This document shows positions 1 through 7,810 of a DNA stretch of 40,708 nucleotides, piece by piece. Under the pieces are notes generated by a model, which saw only the letters and a list, made by a program, of their open reading frames with translations, was not told the DNA's origin and ran no database searches. Numbering within the stretch: the stretch's first letter is position 1; each line of letters begins with the position of its first letter. Made by a program: the position numbers and the translations under genes. The stretch is from Natronohydrobacter sp. (GTDB taxonomy: Bacteria; Pseudomonadota; Alphaproteobacteria; Rhodobacterales; Rhodobacteraceae): assembly GCA_020832555.1 (NCBI GenBank), contig JAFIEM010000019.1, positions 1-40,708 of the forward strand, given 5' to 3'.

Positions 1-652
1 GGATGTCGGTATAGGCAGCCGACCATTTCGCGCCCCATTTGCATCCCTGGAAACAGAAGCCCGTCTGCTGGCAGGGCATACGGTCATCATTCCATTCCGA
101 ATTGATGGCCATCCGGCCCGTGCTGACCTCCTTGTAGCCCAGCGCCTTCGCCCCCTTCTCGAACACAAGGTAGTTGTTGTTGCCAGGCAGTCCTGCATGC
201 CCATTGGTCAGCGTCACGCCCAGCTTCTTTTCCGCCAGATCGTACCAGGGGGCCATCTCCTCTGCATCAATTGGCCAATTGAGCAGGTTTGCCCCCTGCA
301 CGCGGCCATAGGTCGTGAGCGCCTTCCACTCATGATCCTGAAATCGCAGCGACGCCCCGGCCCAATGCGTTGTCGTTCCGCCCACTGCCTTGACAATCCA
401 GGCAGGCAGGCCAGAGAAATCGCGTGCCACACGCCAGTCACCCGATGTCGTTCGCGGGTCAAGCCAGGCAAGTTGCCCGAAGCTCTCCCATTCATCATTC
501 ACATAGTCTTCGGGCAGATAGCGCCCCCCCGCTTCCAGCGCGACGACATGCACGCCTTTCTGCGCCAGTTCATTAGCCAGCACACCGCCGCCCGCGCCGG
601 TGCCGATTACGACAACCACATTGTCATCATTGAAGTCAAAACTTGTCGCCAT
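1..652 (-). CDS. GMC-family oxidoreductase, large FAD subunit (N-terminal part)
   Basis: The gene enters from the left edge on the minus strand, so only about the first 217 residues are visible; the substrate-binding and C-terminal parts lie outside. Near residues 12-35 there is an FAD Rossmann motif (VVVVIGTGAGGGVLANEL) followed by an ELAQKG/EAGG stretch, as in glucose-methanol-choline oxidoreductases. A GGTTTHWAG stretch further on is typical of the membrane-linked gluconate/sorbitol dehydrogenase type. The start is the ATG at 652, 21 bases after the stop of the small-subunit gene, so the two genes probably form one operon. Members of this family oxidise sugars, polyols or other alcohols in the periplasm and pass electrons to a cytochrome subunit; no cytochrome gene is visible here. 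The substrate cannot be read from the fragment. Confidence 0.85.
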   Translation of the reverse strand, partial: MATSFDFNDDNVVVVIGTGAGGGVLANELAQKGVHVVALEAGGRYLPEDYVNDEWESFGQLAWLDPRTTSGDWRVARDFSGLPAWIVKAVGGTTTHWAGASLRFQDHEWKALTTYGRVQGANLLNWPIDAEEMAPWYDLAEKKLGVTLTNGHAGLPGNNNYLVFEKGAKALGYKEVSTGRMAINSEWNDDRMPCQQTGFCFQGCKWGAKWSAAYTDI

Positions 653-673
653 AGCCTGTCTCTCCCCTATGGC

Positions 674-1198
674 TCACAGCCAGTTGATGTCATTGAAGCC
701 GCGATCCAGATAGCCGCCCTCGCTGAAGCTTTCGCCTTCATAGCCAAAGATCGGCCAGACCGCTTTCTGGTTGTAGAGCCCGGTCACAAGTCCACCGCGC
801 ACGGTCTGGAAGAAATGGCTTTCCTCCATCGCCCGCAGGATATCAACGCGGTCGCGTTCCCAGCCGACATCAAGATAGCTTGCATGACCGCGCCCCTGTG
901 CCGCAGCATCAAGCGCGCTGATCCCGGCTTCAACCATCTCGGCCATCTCGGCGCTGTCATAGCCACGCACCGCGATGACGTAATATTCATCCCCGACCTG
1001 ATCATGCGGATAGATATCGCGTGCCATCCGAACCAGCGTCGCCATGGTTTCGGGTTTCAGATGCGTTACTTCCAATGCCCAAGCGGCATCGGGGGCCGCG
1101 ATGAATCCGGTACCGATTGCGAAACTCGCAGATGCGGCAACCGTGCCGGACAAAAGCTGGCGACGGGTCATTTCCCGCGGGCTTGCGGTCTTTGTCAT
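674..1198 (-). CDS. Gluconate 2-dehydrogenase subunit 3-like, Tat-exported small subunit
   Basis: This 174-residue protein starts at the ATG at 1198, which has a strong GGGAGG ribosome-binding site six bases upstream; the in-frame ATG at 1219 lies ahead of that site and is unlikely to be used. Residues 11-16 read TRRQLL, followed by a hydrophobic Ala/Gly-rich stretch, which is a twin-arginine signal peptide. The rest resembles the gluconate 2-dehydrogenase subunit 3 family: small periplasmic proteins that accompany a GMC flavoprotein and help its export and assembly, because the large subunit has no signal of its own. The large-subunit gene follows directly downstream. Function is inferred from family and context; the substrate of the complex is unknown. 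Confidence 0.82.
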   Translation of the reverse strand: MTKTASPREMTRRQLLSGTVAASASFAIGTGFIAAPDAAWALEVTHLKPETMATLVRMARDIYPHDQVGDEYYVIAVRGYDSAEMAEMVEAGISALDAAAQGRGHASYLDVGWERDRVDILRAMEESHFFQTVRGGLVTGLYNQKAVWPIFGYEGESFSEGGYLDRGFNDINWL

Positions 1199-1263
1199 GG
1201 ATTTCCTCCCATAAAGCAAAAAATGGCGCCACGCTCCCCAACATGACGCCGGCGATGGTGGCG

Positions 1264-1659
1264 CTACAGGTAGCGCCCTCCCCGTTCGAGAACTTCGATC
1301 TGATATCCATCCGGATCGGCCACGAAGAAAAACCGAGCGATCACCTCTCCGGCCGGAGCGAAATCGACCAGCTTGCGCGGTGCCAGACCTTCGGCCTCGA
1401 ACCGCGCATGTTCTGCGGCGGCATCAGGCACCGAAACCGCCAGATGGCCATACCCGTCGCCCAGCGCATAGGGCTCTGTCCGCCCTTTATTGACGGTCAG
1501 CTCCAGTTCAAAGCCAGTTTCGGAATTGCTGAGATAGAGCAGCGTGAATTCGGGAAAATCCAGCCTGTCCGCGATCTCCAGCCCGAAAGCCTTGTTGTAG
1601 AAAGCAACCGACCGATCTTCATCCAGCACGCGGATCATGCTGTGGATCATTTTCGCCAT
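1264..1659 (-). CDS. VOC-family protein, glyoxalase I-like
   Basis: A 131-residue single-domain vicinal-oxygen-chelate protein, close to the length of bacterial lactoylglutathione lyase. The expected GloA-type metal ligands can be placed at His6, Glu53, His72 and Glu122, inside IHSMIRV, FELEL, GHLAV and QIEVLE contexts. This pattern fits a Ni/Zn glyoxalase I, which isomerises the glutathione-methylglyoxal hemithioacetal to S-lactoylglutathione in the cytoplasm. The start is the ATG at 1659, with GGAAGG upstream; a GTG nine bases earlier is in frame but less likely. A perfect palindrome lies about 60 bases upstream and could be its operator. Many VOC proteins of this size have other substrates, so the exact reaction is an inference. 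Confidence 0.78.
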   Translation of the reverse strand: MAKMIHSMIRVLDEDRSVAFYNKAFGLEIADRLDFPEFTLLYLSNSETGFELELTVNKGRTEPYALGDGYGHLAVSVPDAAAEHARFEAEGLAPRKLVDFAPAGEVIARFFFVADPDGYQIEVLERGGRYL

Positions 1660-1717
1660 TGAGCACACCTTCCATTGTCATCTTTCTGACAAGTGTCGCC
1701 GCAATGGGTATGGGATG

Positions 1718-1737
1718 GGTAGTATTGACCTACTACC
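1718..1737. promoter_or_regulatory. Perfect palindrome GGTAGTA-N6-TACTACC upstream of the glyoxalase-like gene
   Basis: Two 7-base arms pair perfectly around a 6-base centre. The site lies between the stop of the ribbon-helix-helix gene (1746) and the start of the VOC gene (1659). There is no T-run, so it looks more like a dimeric repressor operator than an intrinsic terminator. The regulator is unknown. Confidence 0.5.
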
Positions 1738-1745
1738 AGCCTTCT

Positions 1746-2057
1746 TCAGGCAGACATATCCACGGGTTCGCGTCTGCCTGGTGCGCAAACCACTGACTGT
1801 TTGCGGTCGAGATACACCAGGCAAGTGCAGCGCAGCAGCGAACTGAAATTCACGGGTTCGCCGTGTAACTGCACTACTTCGTCTTGCAGCTTCGAGACAA
1901 AAGCCGCGGTCGACAACCCTTCGGACTCTGCCAACTCATCCAGAATGTCCCAGAACAGATTTTCCAGCCGGATGCTGGTGCTTTGCCTGTTGATGCGCAT
2001 CCTGCGCGTTGTGGCGGAGTACCGGCGCGGATCCTGACCCGCGTAGATCTGGCACAT
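1746..2057 (-). CDS. Ribbon-helix-helix domain protein (RHH_4 type)
   Basis: This 103-residue protein begins MCQIYAGQDP, a start typical of a small alphaproteobacterial family carrying the RHH_4 ribbon-helix-helix domain. The ATG at 2057 is preceded by GGGAGGAG at proper spacing, which rules out the longer frame starting at 2117. The central part, SIRLENLFWDILDELAE, matches the beta-strand and first helix of such domains, followed by a second helix (LSTAAFVSKLQDEV) and a NFSSLLRCTCLVYL segment that is also conserved in the family. RHH proteins are usually dimeric DNA-binding repressors, often acting on their own promoter. A perfect palindrome lies 54 bases upstream and is a natural candidate site. 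No target gene is established by the sequence. Confidence 0.75.
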   Translation of the reverse strand: MCQIYAGQDPRRYSATTRRMRINRQSTSIRLENLFWDILDELAESEGLSTAAFVSKLQDEVVQLHGEPVNFSSLLRCTCLVYLDRKQSVVCAPGRREPVDMSA

Positions 2058-2110
2058 GATCTTCTCCTCCCAAAAACGCATTCCGTGATCGGGCTGCATC
2101 TTATCAGGAT

Positions 2111-2133
2111 ATGACAATCCGATAGTTTGTCAT
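2111..2133. promoter_or_regulatory. Perfect palindrome ATGACAA-N9-TTGTCAT upstream of the RHH gene
   Basis: Seven-base arms pair perfectly around a 9-base centre, 54 bases before the RHH start codon at 2057. On the minus strand a TTGAAT hexamer just upstream could serve as a -35 box (with only a weak -10, TCATAT, 17 bases on), so the palindrome would overlap the promoter. This fits autoregulation by the RHH protein, but another regulator is equally possible. Confidence 0.5.
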
Positions 2134-2214
2134 TCAAAAATTTGCGACCCCGGTCAAATATGGTCAGGGTGTGAGCCGTGGAACGGGCTTCCCGATCCGG
2201 GCGCCATTCACATA

Positions 2215-2435
2215 CTAATGCGCATTATGAAGAGCGCTGCCTGTCGAGGTTGGTGAAGAACGTTGAATTCCGGAACCGTCTCCTCCGGTGGCTGCCACTG
2301 CCCGGATGTCAGGCGTGGCCGTATCCATGGAAAGATCAGCCTTGCGCCATTGGCGTCTAGCTTGGACACCGTGCTCGCAGGCCCGCCATTCGCCGTCGCC
2401 GAGGAACTTGTACCCTTCACGATCGTGCAACATCA
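2215..2435 (-). pseudogene. Relic of an IS5-family transposase
   Basis: The minus-strand reading around 2283-2420 gives YKFLGDGEWRACEHGVQ, then ARRQWRK and MDTATPDIRAV. This closely follows the central catalytic region of IS5-family transposases common in Rhodobacterales, whose counterpart reads roughly KFLGDGEW(Q/R)A.KHG, RRQWRKVHLAMDTAT and DIRAVE. The similarity fades on both sides, and there is no intact upstream domain, no downstream catalytic E region and no recognisable terminal inverted repeats. It is therefore a truncated, decayed insertion sequence lying in the roughly 400-base gap between the RHH gene and the phosphatase gene. The identification rests on recall of the family sequence; exact borders are uncertain. 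Confidence 0.7.
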
Positions 2436-2456
2436 AGCTCGATACGGTTACCAAAG

Positions 2457-3251
2457 TCACGCGTGGCCGGTTATGTCGCAGATATCGGACCATACCGCCG
2501 GAGCCGCCGCCAGCACAACACCGCCGCTGGGCAAGTCAATGCCAACGGGCACAGGCAAGGTCATTCCGCCAGCCTCGCGCACCAAAAGCAGCCCCGCAAG
2601 GCAATCCCACGGATGCATGTGCGGCTCGTAATATGCCCCAAGCCGTCCGGCTGCGACAGCACCCAACATCAGCGCACCAGAGCCATTGCGATAAAACATT
2701 CCGCCTCTGGTCATCAGTCGGGTGATGATCTTGGCAATATGATCGGGCGTCGTGCGGTGGCTGGCTCCTATCCCGGTCAGACTGTTGGTCAGACGGATGT
2801 CGGAGTTCAGCGATAGCGGCTTGTCGTCCAGCCATGCGCCGCGCTCATGGATAGCTGTAAAGATTTCACCTGTCAGCGGCTGGAATATGACCCCTGCCTC
2901 TGTCCGTTCCTTTCCCTGAAGAGCGATGGCGACGCACCAATGCGGCAGGCCAGACACAAATGGCACGGTCCCGTCAATCGGATCGATCACCCATGTCAGA
3001 CCTGATCGACCCTCCTGCGCGCCGCCTTCCTCGCCCAGAAACCCGTCATCCGGGAAAGCCGCGCCCAAATGCGCACGGATGATATCTTCTGCCTCGCGGT
3101 CAGCGCGGCTGACCATATCGAGCGCGTCGTGCTTGGTCTCGATGGTCAGGGCATCGCGGTCGTGAAACAGTGCGAGCGCATGCGCGCCTGCGGCGCGCGC
3201 GGCATCCTGGGCGGCGCTGAGGCGCGCGGCAATCGGATCGTTTTCAGTCAT
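2457..3251 (-). CDS. Inositol monophosphatase-family phosphatase
   Basis: A 264-residue member of the Mg-dependent, Li-sensitive phosphatase family. The metal-binding signatures are all present: GEE near residues 73-75, DPIDGT near residues 90-95, and the C-terminal WDCLAGLLLVREAGG stretch near 220. It would hydrolyse a phosphomonoester such as an inositol phosphate, a histidinol phosphate, a sugar phosphate or 3'-phosphoadenosine phosphate in the cytoplasm. It is the last gene of a four-gene transporter operon and starts only three bases after the ATPase stop codon, so translational coupling is likely. That position suggests it dephosphorylates whatever the transporter imports. The family cannot be split by substrate from sequence alone. 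Confidence 0.85.
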   Translation of the reverse strand: MTENDPIAARLSAAQDAARAAGAHALALFHDRDALTIETKHDALDMVSRADREAEDIIRAHLGAAFPDDGFLGEEGGAQEGRSGLTWVIDPIDGTVPFVSGLPHWCVAIALQGKERTEAGVIFQPLTGEIFTAIHERGAWLDDKPLSLNSDIRLTNSLTGIGASHRTTPDHIAKIITRLMTRGGMFYRNGSGALMLGAVAAGRLGAYYEPHMHPWDCLAGLLLVREAGGMTLPVPVGIDLPSGGVVLAAAPAVWSDICDITGHA

Positions 3252-3254
3252 GGG

Positions 3255-4280
3255 TCAAGCTACTCTTATCGGGGCAGTGTCGGGGATAGTCAGGCTGACG
3301 CGTGTTCCCGGTGCAATCGGCGGCTCCGTCATCGGGCGCGAGGTCAGTAATTCGGCGAAACCGGTCTCGATCTCATACTCCCAGCGGCTGCCCAGATAGG
3401 TGCAGGACAACACTTTGCCCGAAGGGCTGCCGTCTCCGGGCGCAAGCGCGATCCGTTCTGGCCGCAACGATATTTGCGCGGCCCCCTCTGCGCCTGTCAT
3501 TGGCAAATCCAGATCCGCCGCGCGGAAACGCCCGTCTGACACCTGCCCGGAAATCAGATTCGCATCGCCGATGAAATCCGCCACGAAAGGCGAGGCAGGC
3601 CGTTCATACAGATCGCGCGGGCTGCCAATCTGAGCGATCCGGCCCGATTGCATCACCACAATCCGGTCAGAAACGGCCAGCGCCTCTTCCTGATCATGTG
3701 TCACATAGACGGCGGTCAGTCCAAACCGCTTTTGCAGGTCTCGGATCTCACCGCGCACCTTGCGGCGCAGCTTGGCGTCCACATTCGACAAGGGCTCATC
3801 GAAAAGCAGCACATCGGGTTGCTGCACAATGGCACGCGCCACGGCAACACGCTGCTGCTGTCCGCCGGACAGTTCCGAGGGCAGACGGCCTGACAAGCCC
3901 GACAGGCCGATCTGCTCCAGAATCTCAAGTGCGCGGGTGCGTGCCGAAGCCTTCGCCTCGCCGCGAATGACCGGTCCATAGGCCACATTCTCAAGCACAG
4001 TCATATGCGGAAACAGCGCATAGGACTGAAACACCATACCGACATTGCGCTCGGATGCGGCGCGCTGGCTCACATCGCGCCCGGCGATGCGAACGACCCC
4101 GGTTGTCGGCAATTCCAGCCCCGCAATCAGCCGGAGCGAGGTGGTCTTGCCACAGCCCGAAGGCCCAAGGAATGTGACCATCTCGCCCTTCGCGATAGAG
4201 AAACTGATATTATCCACGGCAACCGCAGTTCCATAGCGTTTGGTCACATCCGCGAATTCAATTGCGATTTCGTCTGTCAT
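3255..4280 (-). CDS. ABC transporter ATP-binding protein (AfuC/FbpC/PotA type)
   Basis: A 341-residue ATPase with a full motif set: Walker A GPSGCGKTT near residue 39, Q-loop in FQSYALFPHM, signature LSGGQQQR, Walker B LLFDEPLSNVD and the H-loop THDQEEA. The C-terminal third (from about residue 235) is the TOBE-type regulatory domain found in importers of the iron/spermidine/thiamine/sugar-phosphate group. The start codon at 4280 sits six bases after the permease stop, and its ribosome-binding site overlaps that stop. It powers the fused permease encoded upstream. Substrate choice belongs to the binding protein, which is closest in type to AfuA-like proteins. Confidence 0.92.
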   Translation of the reverse strand: MTDEIAIEFADVTKRYGTAVAVDNISFSIAKGEMVTFLGPSGCGKTTSLRLIAGLELPTTGVVRIAGRDVSQRAASERNVGMVFQSYALFPHMTVLENVAYGPVIRGEAKASARTRALEILEQIGLSGLSGRLPSELSGGQQQRVAVARAIVQQPDVLLFDEPLSNVDAKLRRKVRGEIRDLQKRFGLTAVYVTHDQEEALAVSDRIVVMQSGRIAQIGSPRDLYERPASPFVADFIGDANLISGQVSDGRFRAADLDLPMTGAEGAAQISLRPERIALAPGDGSPSGKVLSCTYLGSRWEYEIETGFAELLTSRPMTEPPIAPGTRVSLTIPDTAPIRVA

Positions 4281-4286
4281 CTTGCC

Positions 4287-6473
4287 TCATTCTGCCGGGG
4301 TGGTCTGACCCTGAAATTCTCGCCGCCGTCCCAGCTTTCGCGCGCCGACGATCAGTTGGATCAGCACGATACAGACGATCATCACGATCATCAGCACTGT
4401 GGAATAGGTGATCGCCAGTGCATACTCACCCGCCTCGACGCGCCCCATGATATAGGCTGTGGCCATGTTGTGACGGGCAGAGACAAGGAAGATCACCGCC
4501 GACACAGCCGTCATTGCGGTGACAAAGGAATAGACCAGCGCAGTAAAGACTGCAGGTTTGACCAAGGGCAACACCACGCGCCGCAGGGTTGTCGCCCCGC
4601 CTGCGCCCATGGTCGAGCTGGCCTCTTCCATCGAACGGTCGATCTGGGCAAAGGCCGCAAGGCCCGCACGCATCCCTACCGGCATGTTGCGGAACACAAA
4701 GCAGATCACAAGGATCGCGGCTGTCCCGGTGATATCCACTGGCGGCACGTTGAAGGCCGCGACATAGCTGACACCGACCACTGTTCCGGGGATGGCGAAG
4801 CTCAGCATCGTGCCGAATTCAAACGCGTTCTTGCCCGCGAAATCCTGACGCGCCACCAGCCAGGCCGTCATGATGCCGACCAGCGTCGTCAGCGGTGCCG
4901 CGATGGCCGAGACGATCAGTGTGGTCTGCATCGAATTCCAGGCCGAGCCGAAGAATTGCACACCATTCGCGCTGATCTCGAACGCGAAGGCGGTGTTCAG
5001 ATGCGCGAAGGTGGGCGTCAGATCCCAGCGTCCGATATCATGAACGAAACCTCCGACCAGCACCACGGCATAGACACCGAGCGTGAACAGCACGAAGGGG
5101 ACGACCACGGCCCAGGCCACACCTTTCAGCCCGAAGGGCAGGGTCGAGGCGAGACCAGCATCGGATTTGCCGGTGACCGTGACATAGCTCTTCCGTCCAA
5201 GCCAGCGCTGTTGCAACCAGAAGGCGATCAGCGTCAGCGAGAGCAGGATCATCGCCAGGGTTGCCGCATTGCCCAAATCATAGCGTGCGCCGACCACTGC
5301 AAAGAAGATTCGCGTGGACAATACCTCATAGCCACCGCCCAGCACGATGGGATTGCCGAAATCCGCCAGGCTTTCGATGAAGGCGAGAAGAAAAGCCGCA
5401 GCGATTCCGGGCCGCAAGAGCGGCCATGTGATCTTGAAAAAGGTTTTCACCGGTCCCGCACCAAGGGTCTGGCTGGCTTCTTCCAGTGTCGGATTGATCG
5501 CCTCGACTGTGCCCAGAAGCACAAGAAATGTGATCGGGGTGAAGGCAAGAACCTGTGCCATCAGGATGCCGGTCAGTCCATAGACCCAACGCGTCGGGCG
5601 GATATCGAACAACTCGGCACCCCAGCCGGTAATCAACCCGGTGCGCCCGAAGAGCACGATAATCGCCACACCGACCACGAAAGGGGGTGTGATGATCGGC
5701 AGGATCGAGAGCGCGCGCAGCGTTTGCTTGAACCGGAACGAGGTGCGCGAGACAATCAGCGCAAGTGCCAGTCCAAGGGTTGTGCAGATCGTTGCAGCCA
5801 GAAGCCCCAGCACCAGCGAGTTGATCACCACACCGCAACGCCGCCCGCCGGTCAGGCAATCCAGCCGCCAGATTTCCGGGGCAAAGAGCCGGGCGAGAAA
5901 CGGGCCAATGGCCAGTTCGCCATCCGGGCCAACAAAGGCAGCCAGCGCCAGTTTCAGGATTGGAAAGAAGACGAACAGCCCGAGCAAGGCCACGATGAAG
6001 ACGACTGCGGACCCAGCGAAGCGGTCCCCTCGACAAAAGCCGCGCAGGGCAAGCGCGTGGGCGATCAGGCCTAGAAGTGCGACCCCTGTAACAAAGCCCC
6101 CCCAGCCAAACCCGGTCTGGCCCTGCGTCGATGTCGGGAAAACACCGGCAACCCAGTCCAACGACGGCCCGCGCAACCCGACCACGAAGCCTTGTGCCAA
6201 AAGCAGGGCAAAGCCCCCGATGGCAAGGGCAAGAAAGACCTGCCCTGCTGCATCACGCATTCCGGCCCAGAACATTAGCGGCAAGAGAAGCACCAGTGGC
6301 CAAAGCCATCCGCGCCCATCTGCGGCCAGCCCAAGCGCAGAAGGCATAAACGGGGAGGCACCGGACGGGACCGTATTGTGCCAAGGCAAGACCATCAGAC
6401 CCAGCGCCAGCACAGCAAGCCAGACCTGTCTTTCGCGCATGGCGCGCGATGCGCGTAGAGCGTCAGTTGTCAT
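4287..6473 (-). CDS. ABC transporter permease, fused double-domain (AfuB/FbpB type)
   Basis: A 728-residue inner-membrane protein carrying two BPD_transp_1 permease domains in one chain. Each domain has its EAA loop, visible as EEASQTLGAG in the first half and EEASSTMGAG in the second, both facing the ATPase. Before the first domain there is an extra hydrophobic region of several membrane segments, making it longer than FbpB-type iron permeases (about 500-560 residues) and closer to AfuB-type hexose-phosphate permeases (near 690). The ATG at 6473 is the likely start; an in-frame TTG at 6488 overlaps a stem-loop and lacks a ribosome-binding site. A 9-base-pair stem-loop separates it from the binding-protein gene. 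Confidence 0.88.
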   Translation of the reverse strand: MTTDALRASRAMRERQVWLAVLALGLMVLPWHNTVPSGASPFMPSALGLAADGRGWLWPLVLLLPLMFWAGMRDAAGQVFLALAIGGFALLLAQGFVVGLRGPSLDWVAGVFPTSTQGQTGFGWGGFVTGVALLGLIAHALALRGFCRGDRFAGSAVVFIVALLGLFVFFPILKLALAAFVGPDGELAIGPFLARLFAPEIWRLDCLTGGRRCGVVINSLVLGLLAATICTTLGLALALIVSRTSFRFKQTLRALSILPIITPPFVVGVAIIVLFGRTGLITGWGAELFDIRPTRWVYGLTGILMAQVLAFTPITFLVLLGTVEAINPTLEEASQTLGAGPVKTFFKITWPLLRPGIAAAFLLAFIESLADFGNPIVLGGGYEVLSTRIFFAVVGARYDLGNAATLAMILLSLTLIAFWLQQRWLGRKSYVTVTGKSDAGLASTLPFGLKGVAWAVVVPFVLFTLGVYAVVLVGGFVHDIGRWDLTPTFAHLNTAFAFEISANGVQFFGSAWNSMQTTLIVSAIAAPLTTLVGIMTAWLVARQDFAGKNAFEFGTMLSFAIPGTVVGVSYVAAFNVPPVDITGTAAILVICFVFRNMPVGMRAGLAAFAQIDRSMEEASSTMGAGGATTLRRVVLPLVKPAVFTALVYSFVTAMTAVSAVIFLVSARHNMATAYIMGRVEAGEYALAITYSTVLMIVMIVCIVLIQLIVGARKLGRRREFQGQTTPAE

Positions 6474-6490
6474 GACAGAAAACCACAAGG

Positions 6491-6520
6491 GCCGGACGGC
6501 AGTCGATGCTTCCGTCCGGC
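6491..6520 (-). other. Stem-loop between binding-protein and permease genes
   Basis: Arms GCCGGACGG and CCGTCCGGC pair over 9 bases around a 12-base loop. It lies directly after the binding-protein stop and before the permease start, without a strong T-run. Such hairpins in ABC operons often stabilise the binding-protein part of the mRNA or terminate part of the transcripts, giving more binding protein than permease. That role is inferred. Confidence 0.6.
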
Positions 6521-6533
6521 GATGTCATTTTAC

Positions 6534-7544
6534 TCAGCGACGCGCGCCGATTTCGTCATCCCAGCGCGACAGCAAACGCTGCCGCGTGTCGCTGGACCCG
6601 AAGGTTGCAAAATCATAGTCGATCAAGGTGATCTGATCGAGCGAAGGCGATTCCGGCGGCACAGGTGAGTTGCGGTTCGATGGCACCTGAAAGCTGTTGG
6701 CTTCAGCGCCAAGCGCCTGAGCCGCAGGGGAAAGCGCCCAATCATAGAATGCCCGGGCATTGTCAGGATTCGGGCCGTCCTTGACGAGGCTCATGGAACC
6801 GATCTCGTAGCCAGTGCCTTCGCATGGGGCAACGGCGGTAATCGGCGCGCCTTGCACGGCTTGGGCGACAGCGTCATGCATGAAGACGATACCTATAGCC
6901 GTTTCGCCCGTTGCGGCGTTCCGGATTGGGGCTGCGCCGGACTGGGTATACTGACTGATATTCTCGTCCAGCTCGCCCAAGAATTCAAATGCCTCGTCCT
7001 CGCCCATGATCTGTACGAGTGTTGCCAACAAGGTGTAAGCCGTGCCTGAGGAGTTCGGATTGGCAACCTGGATATCATCGCGGAAGCGCTCATCAAGCAG
7101 GTCGGCCCAGCACCCCGGAGCCGGATCCGCAACCAGTTCGGTATTGAAACCGTAGCCCAGTGCGCCTGCATAGATACCCACAGTCCGGAAGCCAGATGCT
7201 TCGGCCTGAGACACAGCCCAATCCTGCAATTCTTCCAGCATGGGCGACTGGTACTCTGCCGTCAGCCCTTCTTCAGCAGCCTGAAGATGCGGGTCGCCGG
7301 TCCCCCCCCACCAGACATCCCCACGCGGCTGGCCTTCCTCGGCCTTTAGCTGTGCGAATGTCTCGCCGGACGAGCGACGGGTCATCAAGACATTGATCCC
7401 TGTCTCGCGCTGAAAGCTCTCGGCCATCAGACGGCACCACTCTTCCTGTACCGAACAATAGAGAACAAGCTCATTCGCGCTGGCCGCAACCGGCGCTGTG
7501 ATGAAACCCGCTAAAGTCGCGGAAATGATGGTTGATTTACGCAT
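6534..7544 (-). CDS. ABC transporter periplasmic binding protein (AfuA/FutA-type)
   Basis: A 336-residue protein with a cleavable signal peptide (basic MRKS start, hydrophobic core, likely cut after VAASA near residue 23). The mature part begins NELVLYCSVQEEWC and continues with GDVWWGGTGDPHLQAAEEG, which is the cluster D fold of Fe(III)/2-aminoethylphosphonate/sugar-phosphate binding proteins. A run of tyrosines that would bind iron is not obvious, and the GG(T)GD stretch resembles those that bind phosphorylated ligands. A strong GGGAGGAG ribosome-binding site precedes the ATG at 7544. The gene leads an operon with a fused permease, an ATPase and a phosphatase. The best inference is uptake of a small phosphorylated compound such as a sugar phosphate; iron is the main alternative. 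Confidence 0.83.
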   Translation of the reverse strand: MRKSTIISATLAGFITAPVAASANELVLYCSVQEEWCRLMAESFQRETGINVLMTRRSSGETFAQLKAEEGQPRGDVWWGGTGDPHLQAAEEGLTAEYQSPMLEELQDWAVSQAEASGFRTVGIYAGALGYGFNTELVADPAPGCWADLLDERFRDDIQVANPNSSGTAYTLLATLVQIMGEDEAFEFLGELDENISQYTQSGAAPIRNAATGETAIGIVFMHDAVAQAVQGAPITAVAPCEGTGYEIGSMSLVKDGPNPDNARAFYDWALSPAAQALGAEANSFQVPSNRNSPVPPESPSLDQITLIDYDFATFGSSDTRQRLLSRWDDEIGARR

Positions 7545-7810
7545 TTTCTCTCCTCCCTCTCGGGTACGGCGTTGATGTTGCCCAGAGCCAAAGCCCTGCG
7601 ATCGCCGCTACCGCTAACGAGACTATATGACAGATCCGTGAATGGGCCATATAAATTTTTACCAAATGCTCAGAATGTGGTGGCGCGAAAGCAAGTCTCG
7701 CCCTGCAGCACCCTCAACAGCATGACGACCCCGATTTGCCGGGGGTCAACTTTCCTGCGCGTTGGTTGCACTCCTCTGCCGGCAGGTCACAGCCAGCCAG
7801 ACCGGCAAGC
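7545..7810. other. Intergenic region between the transporter operon and the exopolysaccharide operon
   Basis: No gene is seen. The minus-strand part next to 7544 must hold the transporter promoter; a TATAGT hexamer (plus-strand ACTATA at 7622-7627) could be its -10 box, but no convincing -35 was found. A small inverted repeat GACCCC/GGGGTC at 7727-7747 lies downstream of the last exopolysaccharide gene and might end that transcript, although it has no T-run. Confidence 0.35.

Noticed and set aside
4005-6074. 689-codon open frame on the plus strand
   Set aside because: It lies antisense to the permease and ATPase genes, has His/Gln/Arg-rich low-complexity translation without domains, and arises from the high-GC codon pattern of the opposite strand.
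5641-6618. 325-codon plus-strand frame rich in Ser/Pro/Arg
   Set aside because: Low-complexity shadow of the permease gene, running past its start into the binding-protein 3' end.
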